Part shown: piece by piece, positions 23,339 through 32,202 of the stretch
How positions within the stretch are numbered: position 1 is the first letter of the stretch
Layout of the letters: each line of letters begins with the position of its first letter
Assembly (NCBI RefSeq): GCF_014323705.1
Contig: NZ_JABVEC010000044.1
Location: 1 to 58,123, forward strand
From: Actinomadura alba
GTDB taxonomy: Bacteria; Actinomycetota; Actinomycetes; Streptosporangiales; Streptosporangiaceae
Length of the DNA stretch: 58,123 bases
Direction: 5' to 3'
The notes under the pieces: generated by a model
Database searches by the model: none
Told to the model about the DNA's origin: nothing
Seen by the model: only the letters and a program-made list of their open reading frames with translations
Program-made: the position numbers and the translations under genes

Positions 23339-24524
23339 TCCTGCCGTACTTCTCGAACAGCGCGCGGACCCCGTCGAGGGGGAGTGCCTCGATGGTCCTG
23401 CCGTTGCCGGTCGTCGTGGTGGCCATGAAGAGCGAGTTGTAGACGGCCTCCTCCGTGGCCTCCAGCGCCGCCTGGAAGAAGGGGGACATCGCGTCGTTCG
23501 GCAGCAGGGTGTACGGACGTGCGGCCGTCTCCCCGTGCCGCACCCGCAGCCCTGGTGCGGCCGAGAACGCGATGGCGAAGTCGCCGCTGCCGTTGGAGTA
23601 CGCCGACCCCGTCCGGGCCAGCCCGAAGTTGGCTCTCGCGGCCAGCCGCTCGAGATTGCGCTCGCCGAGGGGCGCGTCGGTGGCGATCACCATCATGCAG
23701 GAGCCGTCCGCCGACGAGCCGGTGTCCGGCTCGGCCGCAGCGGCGGCCGGTGGCTTGAGCTCCTCGCCGACCGGCACGCCTTCGATCATCAGCGTGCCGC
23801 CGTAGTTGGTCTGGACGAGGACGCCGACGGTGTAGCCGCTGGGAAGCACACGTGACGCGGTGCCGACGCCGCCCTTCCAGCCGAAACAGATCGTCCCGGT
23901 CCCCGCGCCGACCGCTCCTTCGGTCACCGGTCCCTCGGTGGCGTTCTCGATCGCCTTCTCGACGTCTTGTGCGCTGACATGACGGCCCCGGATGTCGTTC
24001 AAGGTCCCGTCGTTGGTCTCGCCGACCAGTGCGTTGACCGAGCGGACGCCCTCGTTGCCCGGCTGCTCGAGTGTCCAGCCGACCACGGCGTCCACAGCAC
24101 GTCCCACGCTGAGCGTGTTGGTGAGCACGATGGGCGTCTCGATCGTGCCGAGCTCCTGGACCTGAGTGGAACCTGCAAGCTTCCCGAACGCGTTGCCGAT
24201 GAACACCGCTCCTGGCACTTTCTCCTGGAACAGGTTGCCGGTGTGCGGGAGGATCGCCGTCACTCCGGTCCGTACGTTCTTGCCGCGGTTCAGGGTCACG
24301 TGGCCGACTCGTACGCCGGTCACGTCCGTGATCGCGTTGTGCTTCCCGGTGGGGAGGCCGCCGGGGGTGACGCCGAACTCCCTGGCGCGCATGCGCTTCC
24401 CGCCCGCTCCCGGCGACGTGGCCGGCGGGGTGGCGGACGCATTGGCGGCGGATACGGGTCCGGTCAACGAGGCCCCTGTGAGCACGGCTCCTGCGAATAG
24501 CGCGTCGCGTCGTGAGATTGCCAC
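23325..24524 (-). CDS. P1-family (DmpA-like) aminopeptidase, Tat-exported
   Basis: 399 aa. The N-terminus has a twin-arginine leader (SRRDALFAGAVLTGASLTGPVSAANA). The mature part follows DmpA/L-aminopeptidase D-esterase: ITDVTGVRVGHVTLN, the IVLTNTLSVGRAVDAVVGW segment, GGVGTASRVLPSGYTVGVLVQTNYGG, and ADGSCMMVIATDAPL, where the Ser is the expected autoprocessing nucleophile. These enzymes self-cleave before that Ser and release N-terminal residues, including D- or beta-amino acids. Start is GTG with AAGGTGG upstream. Single gene, flanked by hairpins. Confidence 0.9.
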   Translation of the reverse strand: MAISRRDALFAGAVLTGASLTGPVSAANASATPPATSPGAGGKRMRAREFGVTPGGLPTGKHNAITDVTGVRVGHVTLNRGKNVRTGVTAILPHTGNLFQEKVPGAVFIGNAFGKLAGSTQVQELGTIETPIVLTNTLSVGRAVDAVVGWTLEQPGNEGVRSVNALVGETNDGTLNDIRGRHVSAQDVEKAIENATEGPVTEGAVGAGTGTICFGWKGGVGTASRVLPSGYTVGVLVQTNYGGTLMIEGVPVGEELKPPAAAAAEPDTGSSADGSCMMVIATDAPLGERNLERLAARANFGLARTGSAYSNGSGDFAIAFSAAPGLRVRHGETAARPYTLLPNDAMSPFFQAALEATEEAVYNSLFMATTTTGNGRTIEALPLDGVRALFEKYGRNPAG

Positions 24525-24675
24525 TTCCGCCCACCTTAATTGGAGTCACGGCAATCTAACACCCAAACGATCATCGACCCGGAGCGACCGCCGGGACGCC
24601 GTGGTGGACAGGGGCCGTGTCGATCTGTCACCATCTGGACGTGATCGTTAGAAAGGACGACGCCACCCTCATCCG

Positions 24676-25758
24676 GTGAGCGCTCTCGCGCAGCGGGAAG
24701 CTGCCGAAATCCGCGAAGAATGGCTGGGCCGGGCGTTGTCGACGCTGCCCGCCGATCGCAGATCCGCCGAAGCCGCCATCTCGGGCCTGTACCGCCTGAT
24801 CGGGCTTGCGCCACCGCGTTTCCACTGGGTCTCGTCACCGGTCGCCGCCCTGACGACCGTCCCGCCGGGGGTGCGCCTACGACCCTCCGAGACGGTCGAG
24901 CGGATGGCCGAATGGCCGTTGCCGCGTCGGTTCAGCGCGCTGATGAGAGACCTGTGCAGACAGATCGACACCGGGCTCAGATGGGGCCATCGGCCGATGG
25001 AACAGCTGGTCACCCGGGAGGTACACGGATGGCTGCGGAGTTCCTCCGACAGGTCACTGCTTCTGTCGCTCGAGGGCGCGCACGACTCGCAGTTCCATCG
25101 GGCGATGGCCTGGTACGCGACGCAGTGCGTCTCCTGGGTGGCCCACTATGACGCCCTACGCAGGGCGGCCGGTGTGGTCTTCACCGCCGCGCAGACCCGG
25201 CAGTTCGAACTGTGGGCGCAGGTGGCCCGGTCGGCCGGCCCGTGGTGGCCGCGAGAAGGCGTGTGCGTCGTCTCCGAGCGGCCCGTCGCCGTGCGCATCG
25301 AGGTGTGGGGCGATGACGGCGAAGTGCGGCTGCACTGTGCGGACGGCCCGGCGGTGCGTTACGCGGACGGTTGGGACGTGTACGCCTGGCACGGGACACG
25401 GGTGCCCTCCTGGGTGGTCACGGATCCGAGTGCGCGGCGGATCGCGCGGGAGGTGAACGTCGAGGTCAGGCGATGCGCGATCGAGAACATCGGCTGGGCC
25501 TCCTACATCGACCAGGCCGGGCTGCGGCTGGTCGCCTCCGCGCCGGACCCGGGCAACCCCGGCTCGGAACTGCTGCTCTACGACATGCGCAAGGAGACCA
25601 GAGTGCTCCTCGCGGTCAACGGGTCCGTCGAACGTGATGGGCGTCGCCGCCGGTACGGGCTGACCGTGCCGGGCTTCTTCGAAGATCCGATCGCCGCCGC
25701 CGGTTGGACCTACGGGCTGTCCGCCGAGCAGTACTCCCTTCTCGTCCGCCGAACCTGA
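24676..25758 (+). CDS. DUF6745-like hypothetical protein
   Basis: 360 aa from GTG 24676. Helical N-terminal half (EAAEIREEWLGRALSTLPADR...) and a C-terminal beta-rich domain with LHCADGPAVRYADGWDVYAWHGTRVP, DQAGLRLVASAPDPGNPGSELLLYDM. The 'H..DGPA..Y.DG...Y.WHG..VP' motif is typical of DUF6745 proteins, common in actinobacteria and of unknown function; a related motif occurs near leucine-rich and pentapeptide-like proteins. A small gene (25769) follows 10 bp downstream, as in other genomes as far as I recall. Confidence 0.7.
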   Translation: MSALAQREAAEIREEWLGRALSTLPADRRSAEAAISGLYRLIGLAPPRFHWVSSPVAALTTVPPGVRLRPSETVERMAEWPLPRRFSALMRDLCRQIDTGLRWGHRPMEQLVTREVHGWLRSSSDRSLLLSLEGAHDSQFHRAMAWYATQCVSWVAHYDALRRAAGVVFTAAQTRQFELWAQVARSAGPWWPREGVCVVSERPVAVRIEVWGDDGEVRLHCADGPAVRYADGWDVYAWHGTRVPSWVVTDPSARRIAREVNVEVRRCAIENIGWASYIDQAGLRLVASAPDPGNPGSELLLYDMRKETRVLLAVNGSVERDGRRRRYGLTVPGFFEDPIAAAGWTYGLSAEQYSLLVRRT

Positions 25759-25768
25759 GGTGACCACC

Positions 25769-26117
25769 ATGACAGTGACCCTTGCTTCGCTCTCCCACCA
25801 GACCGGACTCGCCGTGCTCGACCACCTCGAGCGGTCGGTCAGCGTCCCCGTCGTCGACGGGCTCCAGGCCCAGGGCGACCTCATCCTCGTTCCGCTCTCC
25901 GTCATCGCGCCGTCCGTGCGGGTCTCGTCCCACGCCGACTGGGCGGAGGTGCCACCCGAAGGGGTCGAACTCCTCCGTGGTGCGGCCGGGGGCAACCCGC
26001 ACACGCTCGTCGCAGACCCGGGCACCTGCCGGTGGACGACCGGCGTGTCGGACTCCGACAGGCTGGCGGCGGCAGCGCGAGCACGAGGGGCAGAGGGCAC
26101 GCCTCGTGGCGGACTGA
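25769..26117 (+). pseudogene. Broken small actinobacterial gene (partner of DUF6745-like protein)
   Basis: Frame 1 from ATG 25769 encodes MTVTLASLSHQTGLAVLDHL... LLRGAAGGNPHTLVADPG, a coherent beta-rich product up to about codon 95 (VSDSDRLA). From about 26060 the sense shifts to the +1 frame, which gives RRQREHEGQRARLVAD and a stop at 26117. That tail is what I expect at the end of this family (I recall '...RRQRE...LVAD' C-termini), while the segment joining the two parts is missing. A deletion of some tens of codons with a frame change explains it. In frame 1 the reading runs on for more than 500 codons only because it is the antisense of the next genes. Confidence 0.45.
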
Positions 26118-26245
26118 CCTCCCGCCCACCGTGTCCCCCGTCACCGAGGACTCCGGTGGCGGGGGAGCGGGCCCAGGCTGGGCGGGCACGTCACTCGGGA
26201 CGTCCCCGGCGGCTGGGCGGGCCGCCATGCGCACACCCAGTGCGG

Positions 26246-27085
26246 TCAGTTCGGTGTCCCGCTCGGTCGGGAGGCCGCGGCCCGTTCCTGGAGCCGCCGG
26301 GTGAGACGCCTGGTGGCCTCCGTGGCCTCGCGGTGGTCAACGCTGACGACCTGGCCGGGCAGGCCGGAGCGGCCATCGGTCGCCGGATGATCGGCCGGTA
26401 CTTTCGCGCCCTTCTCGTAGAAGCCGAAGGACCAGGTCCGTGGCCGGCTCGGGGGCCATTCGGGGTGCGACTGGGCGGCGTACTGCTTTGCGACGACCGT
26501 CACCGTTATCTTTTTCGTGGACCGGGGGATCGTCAGTTCGTACAGGCCGCCTTTGAAGCAGTTGAAGCCGGTGCTTCTGCCGTCGCCGTCGCTGAACTCC
26601 GGAGGGAAGGTGGCGCCGGTCAGCGTGATGGTCACGTTGACATTGGATTCGAAGCCGTCGCAGGTGGCGTAGAGACCGAGTCTCCGCTGTCCGGGGCGAA
26701 TCTCGAGCCGGGCGTTGCGCTCGTCCGGCCAGGCGAGATCGCTTCTTCCCGGCAGGCGGTTCCAGCGGTACCTGCTCTCGAGGGCGAGGCGGTCCTGGTT
26801 CGCCTGGACCTCGGCGACGATGTCTCGCATCTCCTGTGGCGACAGCGTCCGCTCGGCCGTCGGCGTGGTCCGTCCGGTCGCCACGGTGGCGGCGTGATCA
26901 CTTTCGGGAACCGACATGATGACCGCCGTACCGACGGCCACCGCCACCCCCGAGCCCGTCACCGCGACGAATCTGCGCATCCGGGCCACCCGGATCCGAT
27001 CGCGCAGGTCGTCGTGCGGCACGGGGCGCAGGTGCGCCCGCTCGGTGCGGTCGTTCAGCAGGTTCCGGAACTCATCGGTGTTCAT
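26246..27085 (-). CDS. Membrane protein downstream of SigE-type sigma factor (anti-sigma-like)
   Basis: 279 aa. N-terminal cytoplasmic stretch of about 40 residues (MNTDEFRNLLNDRTERAHLRPVPHDDLRDRIRVARMRR), one membrane helix (FVAVTGSGVAVAVGTAVIM), then an external domain of about 210 residues (beta-rich; NVNVTITLTGATFPPEF..., ELTIPRSTKKITVTVVAK). No zinc anti-sigma HxxxCxxC motif is present. Begins 6 bp after the sigma gene stop. Such partner proteins of SigE70-type sigma factors are usual in actinobacteria; a regulatory role is inference from position. Confidence 0.7.
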   Translation of the reverse strand: MNTDEFRNLLNDRTERAHLRPVPHDDLRDRIRVARMRRFVAVTGSGVAVAVGTAVIMSVPESDHAATVATGRTTPTAERTLSPQEMRDIVAEVQANQDRLALESRYRWNRLPGRSDLAWPDERNARLEIRPGQRRLGLYATCDGFESNVNVTITLTGATFPPEFSDGDGRSTGFNCFKGGLYELTIPRSTKKITVTVVAKQYAAQSHPEWPPSRPRTWSFGFYEKGAKVPADHPATDGRSGLPGQVVSVDHREATEATRRLTRRLQERAAASRPSGTPN

Positions 27086-27091
27086 CTGTGG

Positions 27092-27598
27092 TCAGTCCCT
27101 TCCGTGCGTCATCGTGGTCACGAAGACCTCGTCGATGCGGAGAGTCGCCAGCGCCTTGCTGGACTGGCTCTTGACCGTTCCGACCGAGCAGCCGAGCAGC
27201 TTGGCGACCTGCGCCTCAGAGAGATCCTCGAAGTACCGCAGTACCAGGACGGCCCGCTGGCGAGGCGGCAGCCGCCGCAACGCCGCCCACACCGCGTCCC
27301 GGTCGTTCGTCTCGCCGAAGACGTCGGGGCCCTCCGCCTGATCGGGTACGGCGGCGGAGGTGATCTCCCTGCTGCGCCAAGTGCGCCGGAGCCACGACGT
27401 CTGGGTATTGACGATGATCTTCCGGACATAGGGTTCCGGCTCACCCCGGATGCGCGGCCAGGCGAACCAGGCCTTGACCAGGCCGGTCTGCACGAGATCC
27501 TCAGCCGCCGCCCAGTCCTGGGTCAGCAGGAACGCCAGCCGCAGCAGGCGGGGCCACCCTGCGGCGACGAAGTCCTGATAATCCGCGCGATCTGCCAC
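27092..27598 (-). CDS. SigE-family ECF RNA polymerase sigma factor
   Basis: 168 aa. Region 2: FVAAGWPRLLRLAFLLTQDWAAAEDLVQTGLVKAWFAWPRI. Region 4: WAALRRLPPRQRAVLVLRYFEDLSEAQVAKLLGCSVGTVKSQSSKALATLR. The spacing and the 'YVRKIIVNTQTSWLRRTWRSREI' linker are those of the actinobacterial SigE (SigE70) family. Start GTG 27598. It directs core polymerase to a small regulon, probably including its own operon with the membrane protein 26246-27085. Confidence 0.92.
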   Translation of the reverse strand: MADRADYQDFVAAGWPRLLRLAFLLTQDWAAAEDLVQTGLVKAWFAWPRIRGEPEPYVRKIIVNTQTSWLRRTWRSREITSAAVPDQAEGPDVFGETNDRDAVWAALRRLPPRQRAVLVLRYFEDLSEAQVAKLLGCSVGTVKSQSSKALATLRIDEVFVTTMTHGRD

Positions 27599-27819
27599 AC
27601 CCAGCCCCTTCGACGGATCGATCCCGGCATGCTCTTCTTCTCACGCCTCGACCGGCCCGTCAGGTTGCCTGGACGGGCCGGCGATCTGTCGTGACCGGCT
27701 GTTCGTGACCGGGAGGCCGGGGCTCGGGGCTCGCGCTGAAGGCACGCTGCCGTGGCCACGACCTCGGGGCATGGCGACCGAGCGATCGGCGGGCCGTCAG
27801 TCCCCGTGGTCGAGTGGGA

Positions 27820-27860
27820 CCACGGAAGGTGCGGCCCGCGACGGGCCGCACCTTCCGTGG
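27820..27860. terminator. Perfect 19-bp hairpin, terminator of truncated PI-PLC gene
   Basis: Perfect inverted repeat: arm CCACGGAAGGTGCGGCCCG (27820-27838), 3-nt loop, complementary arm to 27860. It lies 25 bp beyond the stop of the minus-strand gene at 27885. Strong enough to terminate in either direction. Confidence 0.7.
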
Positions 27861-27884
27861 GAGTTCTCGTCTTCGAGCGGAGGC

Positions 27885-28727
27885 CTATCGTTCCAGCTTG
27901 CGGTCGTTGTCACGGATCGCGCCCGGTCCGCCATTGTCGAAGAAGAACATCACCTTGCCGCGCGCCGAGTCGAGGGTCGGCCAGCCGCGCGTCAGAACCG
28001 ACTGTTCCAGCGTGAGGCCGGGCCGGCGTAGGTCGTCCGCGGTGATGAGCTCGGTCTCGCTGAAGACCGACCGGATCTCACGGTCGATGTCGTCCAGCAG
28101 CGCCGGGTCCCACGGCGGGCTCTCGGCGCCGCCCAGCCGCTCCCACCGGTCGTCCGTCTGCTTCAGTTCGAGCTGGAAGATGATCGGCACGTGCTGCCGG
28201 TTGGCGCGCGACCACGTCCGTACCTGCTGCATGCAGGAGACCAGCGTCCGGCAGGTCGAGTTGTAGTCCTGGTCGGCGACGTGAAGCACCTTCATGCCGG
28301 GTGCGGCCATGGCCGGATCGTCGATCGGACCCAGCCCGGCCCGCTTGCGGGCGAGCGGATGCCGGTAGAGCCCGCCTTTCGGGTCGGGCAACAGATCCAG
28401 CTCGACGGAGCGGATGTTCTGCCGGCCGAGCAGGTCCGGAATGGAGGCGTGCGAATAGAACCCCCATGAAGGGTAGCCGGGGTCGATTTTGATCGATTCA
28501 GCCAGTTCGACGCCTTGCATTTCCCGGTGATAGGCGTTGTGGGCGCCCAAGAACTGTATTTGATTCATCCTGACCGCGCCGCCGCCCGACGATTCGGCGG
28601 CTCGCGCAGGCTGCTGCGGGGAAACGACGGTCGTCGCCACGCCGGATGCGGCAAGCGCGACGACAGTGGCGGCAATGGCGCAGAGGCGGGTCAGGCCGAT
28701 CCCGCGTTTTCTGAAGTGGTGAGTCAC
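27885..28727 (-). CDS. Ca2+-dependent PI-specific phospholipase C1-like protein, C-terminally truncated
   Basis: 280 aa with a Sec signal (LCAIAATVVALAASGVA...ARA) and a TIM-barrel PI-PLC-like domain: NQIQFLGAHNAYHREM (catalytic His), RSVELDLLPDPKGGLYRHP, LHVADQDYNSTC, VPIIFQLELKQTDD, and the strand GKVMFFFDNGG. Full-length members I know run roughly 100 residues further after this strand. Here the protein ends IRDNDRKLER, and the terminator hairpin follows at once. The gene has therefore probably lost its 3' third. Starts at GTG 28727; no partner genes. Confidence 0.72.
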   Translation of the reverse strand: MTHHFRKRGIGLTRLCAIAATVVALAASGVATTVVSPQQPARAAESSGGGAVRMNQIQFLGAHNAYHREMQGVELAESIKIDPGYPSWGFYSHASIPDLLGRQNIRSVELDLLPDPKGGLYRHPLARKRAGLGPIDDPAMAAPGMKVLHVADQDYNSTCRTLVSCMQQVRTWSRANRQHVPIIFQLELKQTDDRWERLGGAESPPWDPALLDDIDREIRSVFSETELITADDLRRPGLTLEQSVLTRGWPTLDSARGKVMFFFDNGGPGAIRDNDRKLER

Positions 28728-28951
28728 CCGCTCAGGGTGGAAAGCGGTGGTATCGCCAGAGTGAAATGTGGCCCGGCGGACCGCTGAACATCACCCGAAT
28801 AGGCGAGGTTGCAGAATGATACTCCTTGCATCCTTCACCGGGATCGGATGAAGCGGTGGTGTCCGAATCGGCGAAGCGCTGCTTTGCCGGCCCTCCCTTG
28901 GTTGGATGGAACCACAGGGCATCATGATCATGGAACTGGGAGGGCTCGCTC

Positions 28952-30496
28952 ATGGAGCTCGGGCTCGTCATCGCCTCGGTCGTCGCCGCGCTCGGGGCGC
29001 TCCTGCTCTACAGGTCCGTACGCGTCGTGCCGCAGAGCAAAGCCCACATCGTCGAGCGCTTCGGACGGCATCACCGCACCCTGACCGCGGGCCTCTCGAT
29101 GGTCATCCCGTTCGCCGACCAGATCTACTACCGCGTCGACCTGCGCGAGCAGGTCATCGCCTTTCCCCCTCAGCCGGTCACCACATCGGACAACGTGGTC
29201 GTGAACACCGAAACGGTCGTCTACTTCCAGGTGGTCGACCCCACGGCCGCGGTGTACGAGGTCGCCAACCACGTCGCCGCGCTCGAGCAGCTCACCATCG
29301 TCACCCTGCGGAAGATCGGCGGTGCCATGGACCTGCAACGCATGCTGTCCTCACGGGAGGACATCGACGTCCGGCTGAGGGACGTGCTCGACCAGGCCGG
29401 CGGCAAATGGGGCGTCCAGGTGAACCGGGCGGAGCTGAAGGCGCTCGATCCGCCGGCGGCCATCCAAAGCGCGAGTGAGCGGCTGCTCAGCGCCCAGATC
29501 GACCAGCGCGCGGCGACGATGCGCTCCGAGGCGGACAGACGCGCGAAGATGCTGCTGGACGGCAGGCGTGAGCCACGGGGAGACGACGTCCAGCGCGGCG
29601 AGGTGACCGCAGGGACTCCCTTGCGAATCGGGGATCCGGAACGCGTGGGGCCCTATCGCCTGATCGAGCGCCTGGGCATGGGCGGTCAGGGAGTCGTGTA
29701 CCTCGGTGAGAACGACTCGAACGAGCGGGTGGCGGTGAAGGTCCTCCGGGATGAACTGGCCGCTGAGTCCCAGGTACTGGAACGCTTCGCGCGAGAGCTC
29801 TCGGCGGCTCGCCGGGTGACCCCCTTCTGCATCGCCCAGGTGGTCGACGCCGATCTGTCCGCCAATCCGCCGTACATCGCCAGCGAGTACGTGACCGGCC
29901 TGTCGCTGCAGCAGACGGTGGCCCAGACGGGGGCACGGCAGGGGCCCGCCCTGCACCGGCTGGCGGTGGCGACGGCCGCCGCGCTCGCGGCCATTCACGA
30001 AGCGGGCGTCGTGCACAGAGATCTCAAGCCCGGCAACGTGCTGCTCGGGCCCGATGGGCCGCGCGTCATCGACTTCGGCATCGCCCGGGCGTTCGAGGAG
30101 GCGACCTCGACGCTCACCATCGGTGCGATCGGGACACCGGCGTATATGGCGCCCGAGCAGGTCAGTGAGAAACGGGTCGAACCGGCCGCCGACGTCTTCG
30201 CCTGGGGTTGCGTCATGGTCTATGCGGCGACCGGGCGGCCGCCCTTCGGAACCGATCGCATCCCGGCCATCTTCCATCGCATCCTGCACGAACCGCCCGA
30301 CCTGGGCGACCTGGCGTCACCGCTGCGTGAACTCGTCGACTCGTGCCTCAGTAAAGACCCCGAGCGCCGGCCTTCCGCCCAGGATCTGCTGCTCCGGCTG
30401 CTCGGCAGGCGAACGGAGACCGCCGGGACGACCGCCGCGACAAAGGTCGGCGACCTGATCGAATCAGCCGGCGAAGATCTGCGCGACCGGCTGTGA
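28952..30496 (+). CDS. Fusion of SPFH (band 7/stomatin) domain to Ser/Thr protein kinase
   Basis: 514 aa in one uninterrupted frame. Residues 3-20 form an N-terminal membrane anchor. Residues 22-200 are an SPFH/stomatin domain (VRVVPQSKAHIVERFGRHHRTLTAGLSMVIPF; TSDNVVVNTETVVYFQVVDP). Residues about 234-480 are a PknB-type kinase with all key residues: glycine loop LGMGGQGVVY, Lys263, HRD at 355-357 (HRDLKPGN), DFG at 374-376, and GTPAYMAPEQ. The join is a short polar linker (about 203-230). The stomatin tail that normally follows RAKMLL is missing. GGGAGGG 7 nt upstream supports the start. Known actinobacterial kinases carry extracellular sensors; an SPFH scaffold in cis would place a cytoplasmic kinase in membrane microdomains (inference). 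Confidence 0.88.
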   Translation: MELGLVIASVVAALGALLLYRSVRVVPQSKAHIVERFGRHHRTLTAGLSMVIPFADQIYYRVDLREQVIAFPPQPVTTSDNVVVNTETVVYFQVVDPTAAVYEVANHVAALEQLTIVTLRKIGGAMDLQRMLSSREDIDVRLRDVLDQAGGKWGVQVNRAELKALDPPAAIQSASERLLSAQIDQRAATMRSEADRRAKMLLDGRREPRGDDVQRGEVTAGTPLRIGDPERVGPYRLIERLGMGGQGVVYLGENDSNERVAVKVLRDELAAESQVLERFARELSAARRVTPFCIAQVVDADLSANPPYIASEYVTGLSLQQTVAQTGARQGPALHRLAVATAAALAAIHEAGVVHRDLKPGNVLLGPDGPRVIDFGIARAFEEATSTLTIGAIGTPAYMAPEQVSEKRVEPAADVFAWGCVMVYAATGRPPFGTDRIPAIFHRILHEPPDLGDLASPLRELVDSCLSKDPERRPSAQDLLLRLLGRRTETAGTTAATKVGDLIESAGEDLRDRL

Positions 30497-30499
30497 GCG

Positions 30500-31933
30500 T
30501 CAGGGCCGCCGCTGAGCCGGCCGTCCGCTGGACGACCGCTCGCCGGAACAGACCGGGTCGGTCGCCGGGTGGGCGGGTCCGTCGGCCGACTCGACAAGCG
30601 GAAGGCGCAGGACGAATCGGGCACCCAGCGGTGAGTCCTCCACGGTCAGGGATCCCTGGTGGGCGTGCGCGATGTCGGCCGAGATCGCCAGGCCGAGTCC
30701 GCTGCCGCCTGGATCGCGGCGCTGTCCGTCGGGCAGTCGGGTGAAGCGTTCGAAGACGCGTTCTCGGTCCTCAGGTGCGATGCCGGGGCCGTCGTCGGTG
30801 ACGGCCACCACGGCCAGGTCGTCCTGCCGGTACGCCGTGATCTCCACCCGGGAGTTCGCGTGACGCTGCGCGTTGTCCAGCAGGTTGCCGATCACTCGGA
30901 TCAGCTGTATCGGCCGGCCGCGGACGGGCACTTTGGACGTGGCATGGGCGGTCACCGGCACGTCCCGGGACCTGGCCGTGGCCTCCTGGATGACGAGCTC
31001 ACCCAGGTCGATGGTCTCTTGCGGCGCCGGATCGGCCCGGAGCCGGGCGAGCACCAGCAGGTCGTTGATGATCTGAGTGAGCCGGTCGGTCGCTGAGAGT
31101 GCTGTGCGGATGGTCTCGCGCGGATCGACGTCGTCGGGATACAGCAGGGCTTCTTCCAGCTGGGTATGCAGGCCGGCGACCGGTGATCTGAGCTCGTGCG
31201 AGGCCTCGGAGGCGAACTGCTGTTCCTGCCGCACGGCCTTCTCCAGCCGGTCGAGGGCCTGGTTGGCGGTATCGGTCAGCATCGCGAGCTCGTGTTGACG
31301 CGGTTGGCCGAACCGGGTGCCCAGGTTGTTCATCGACAGCGTGGACACCTGCATCCGGACCGACTCCACCGCGTTGAGCCAGCGGCCGGACACCCGCCAG
31401 TTGATCCCGGCCGCGAGCGCGGTCAGGCCGATGACACCGGCGCCGATGAACAGCTCGAGTTCGTGTGAGGCGAGAAGCTTTGGAGCCTCCACACCGGCGT
31501 AGACGTAATGCGGGTCGGCGTCCCCGGGTTTGTCGGTCAACGCGAAGCGGATCGCCGTGACGATGCCGCAACCTTCCGCGGACCGGCACACGGTCACGTT
31601 CTCGATCCGGTCGTCGTCCGGGGGCCGGATGGTGCTCAACGGTGGCATGTGGTCGGCCGCTGCGCTGGCGTCGATGACCCGGCCCTGGTTGTCCACGAGC
31701 TGGATCAGCTTGACCGGACCGGGTGTGGGGATCGGGTGAGGCGCGCTCCCGGCCCGTGCTCTGGCGATCCACTGGATCGCGGCTCGCTGAGTCTCCTCGA
31801 GAGCGGTGTCGTGCGCGTTGGTACGGATCAGCGTGTCGAGTATGACGCCGATCGCGAGGGTGGACATCAACGCCATCGCGGCAAGGACGAGCGTGGAGCG
31901 CACTCGTACGGAGCGCCGGCCTAAAGGCAGCAT
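30500..31933 (-). CDS. Sensor histidine kinase (orphan)
   Basis: 477 aa. Membrane helix 1 (LVLAAMALMSTLAIGVILDTLI), an external sensor of about 120 residues, helix 2 (LFIGAGVIGLTALAAGI), HAMP-like segment, HisKA with ASEASHELRSPVAGL (His246), and HATPase_c with N box NLLDNAQRHA, G1 VTDDGPGIAPEDR and G2 GGSGLGLAIS. Everything needed for autophosphorylation is present. No response-regulator gene is seen on either side, which is unusual for this class. The gene ends 4 bp from the stop of the convergent SPFH-kinase gene. Confidence 0.92.
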   Translation of the reverse strand: MLPLGRRSVRVRSTLVLAAMALMSTLAIGVILDTLIRTNAHDTALEETQRAAIQWIARARAGSAPHPIPTPGPVKLIQLVDNQGRVIDASAAADHMPPLSTIRPPDDDRIENVTVCRSAEGCGIVTAIRFALTDKPGDADPHYVYAGVEAPKLLASHELELFIGAGVIGLTALAAGINWRVSGRWLNAVESVRMQVSTLSMNNLGTRFGQPRQHELAMLTDTANQALDRLEKAVRQEQQFASEASHELRSPVAGLHTQLEEALLYPDDVDPRETIRTALSATDRLTQIINDLLVLARLRADPAPQETIDLGELVIQEATARSRDVPVTAHATSKVPVRGRPIQLIRVIGNLLDNAQRHANSRVEITAYRQDDLAVVAVTDDGPGIAPEDRERVFERFTRLPDGQRRDPGGSGLGLAISADIAHAHQGSLTVEDSPLGARFVLRLPLVESADGPAHPATDPVCSGERSSSGRPAQRRP

Positions 31934-32202
31934 CCCACCGCCTCCCTCTCGCTCGCCGCGACTGTCGCCTGGTGCTTAGGATGCATAGATCCCGATAATA
32001 CGTTTTATTGGCATTTGTCTGGATTGCTAGAGACATCCGTGGGTGAGTTTTGCAGGAACATGACCGATTCATGACCCCACGTTGAAACACCACCTCGGGT
32101 GCTCAATGCGCGGGGCCGGCCTGGAGGCGGGCGAGCAGGTCGCGCAGGCGTAGCCGATCGTCCTCGCGGGCTCCGCGGCCGGATCCCTCGAGCCGGTGTC
32201 GC

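Noticed and set aside
25760..27694. A 644-codon plus-strand frame
   Set aside because: Only the first about 95 codons look like protein; the rest is antisense to the anti-sigma-like and sigma-factor genes, which have clear domains.
32103..32180. Possible C-terminal remnant (RLRLRDLLARLQAGPAH) downstream of GntR regulator 1
   Set aside because: Too short and generic; could be chance coding in GC-rich DNA.
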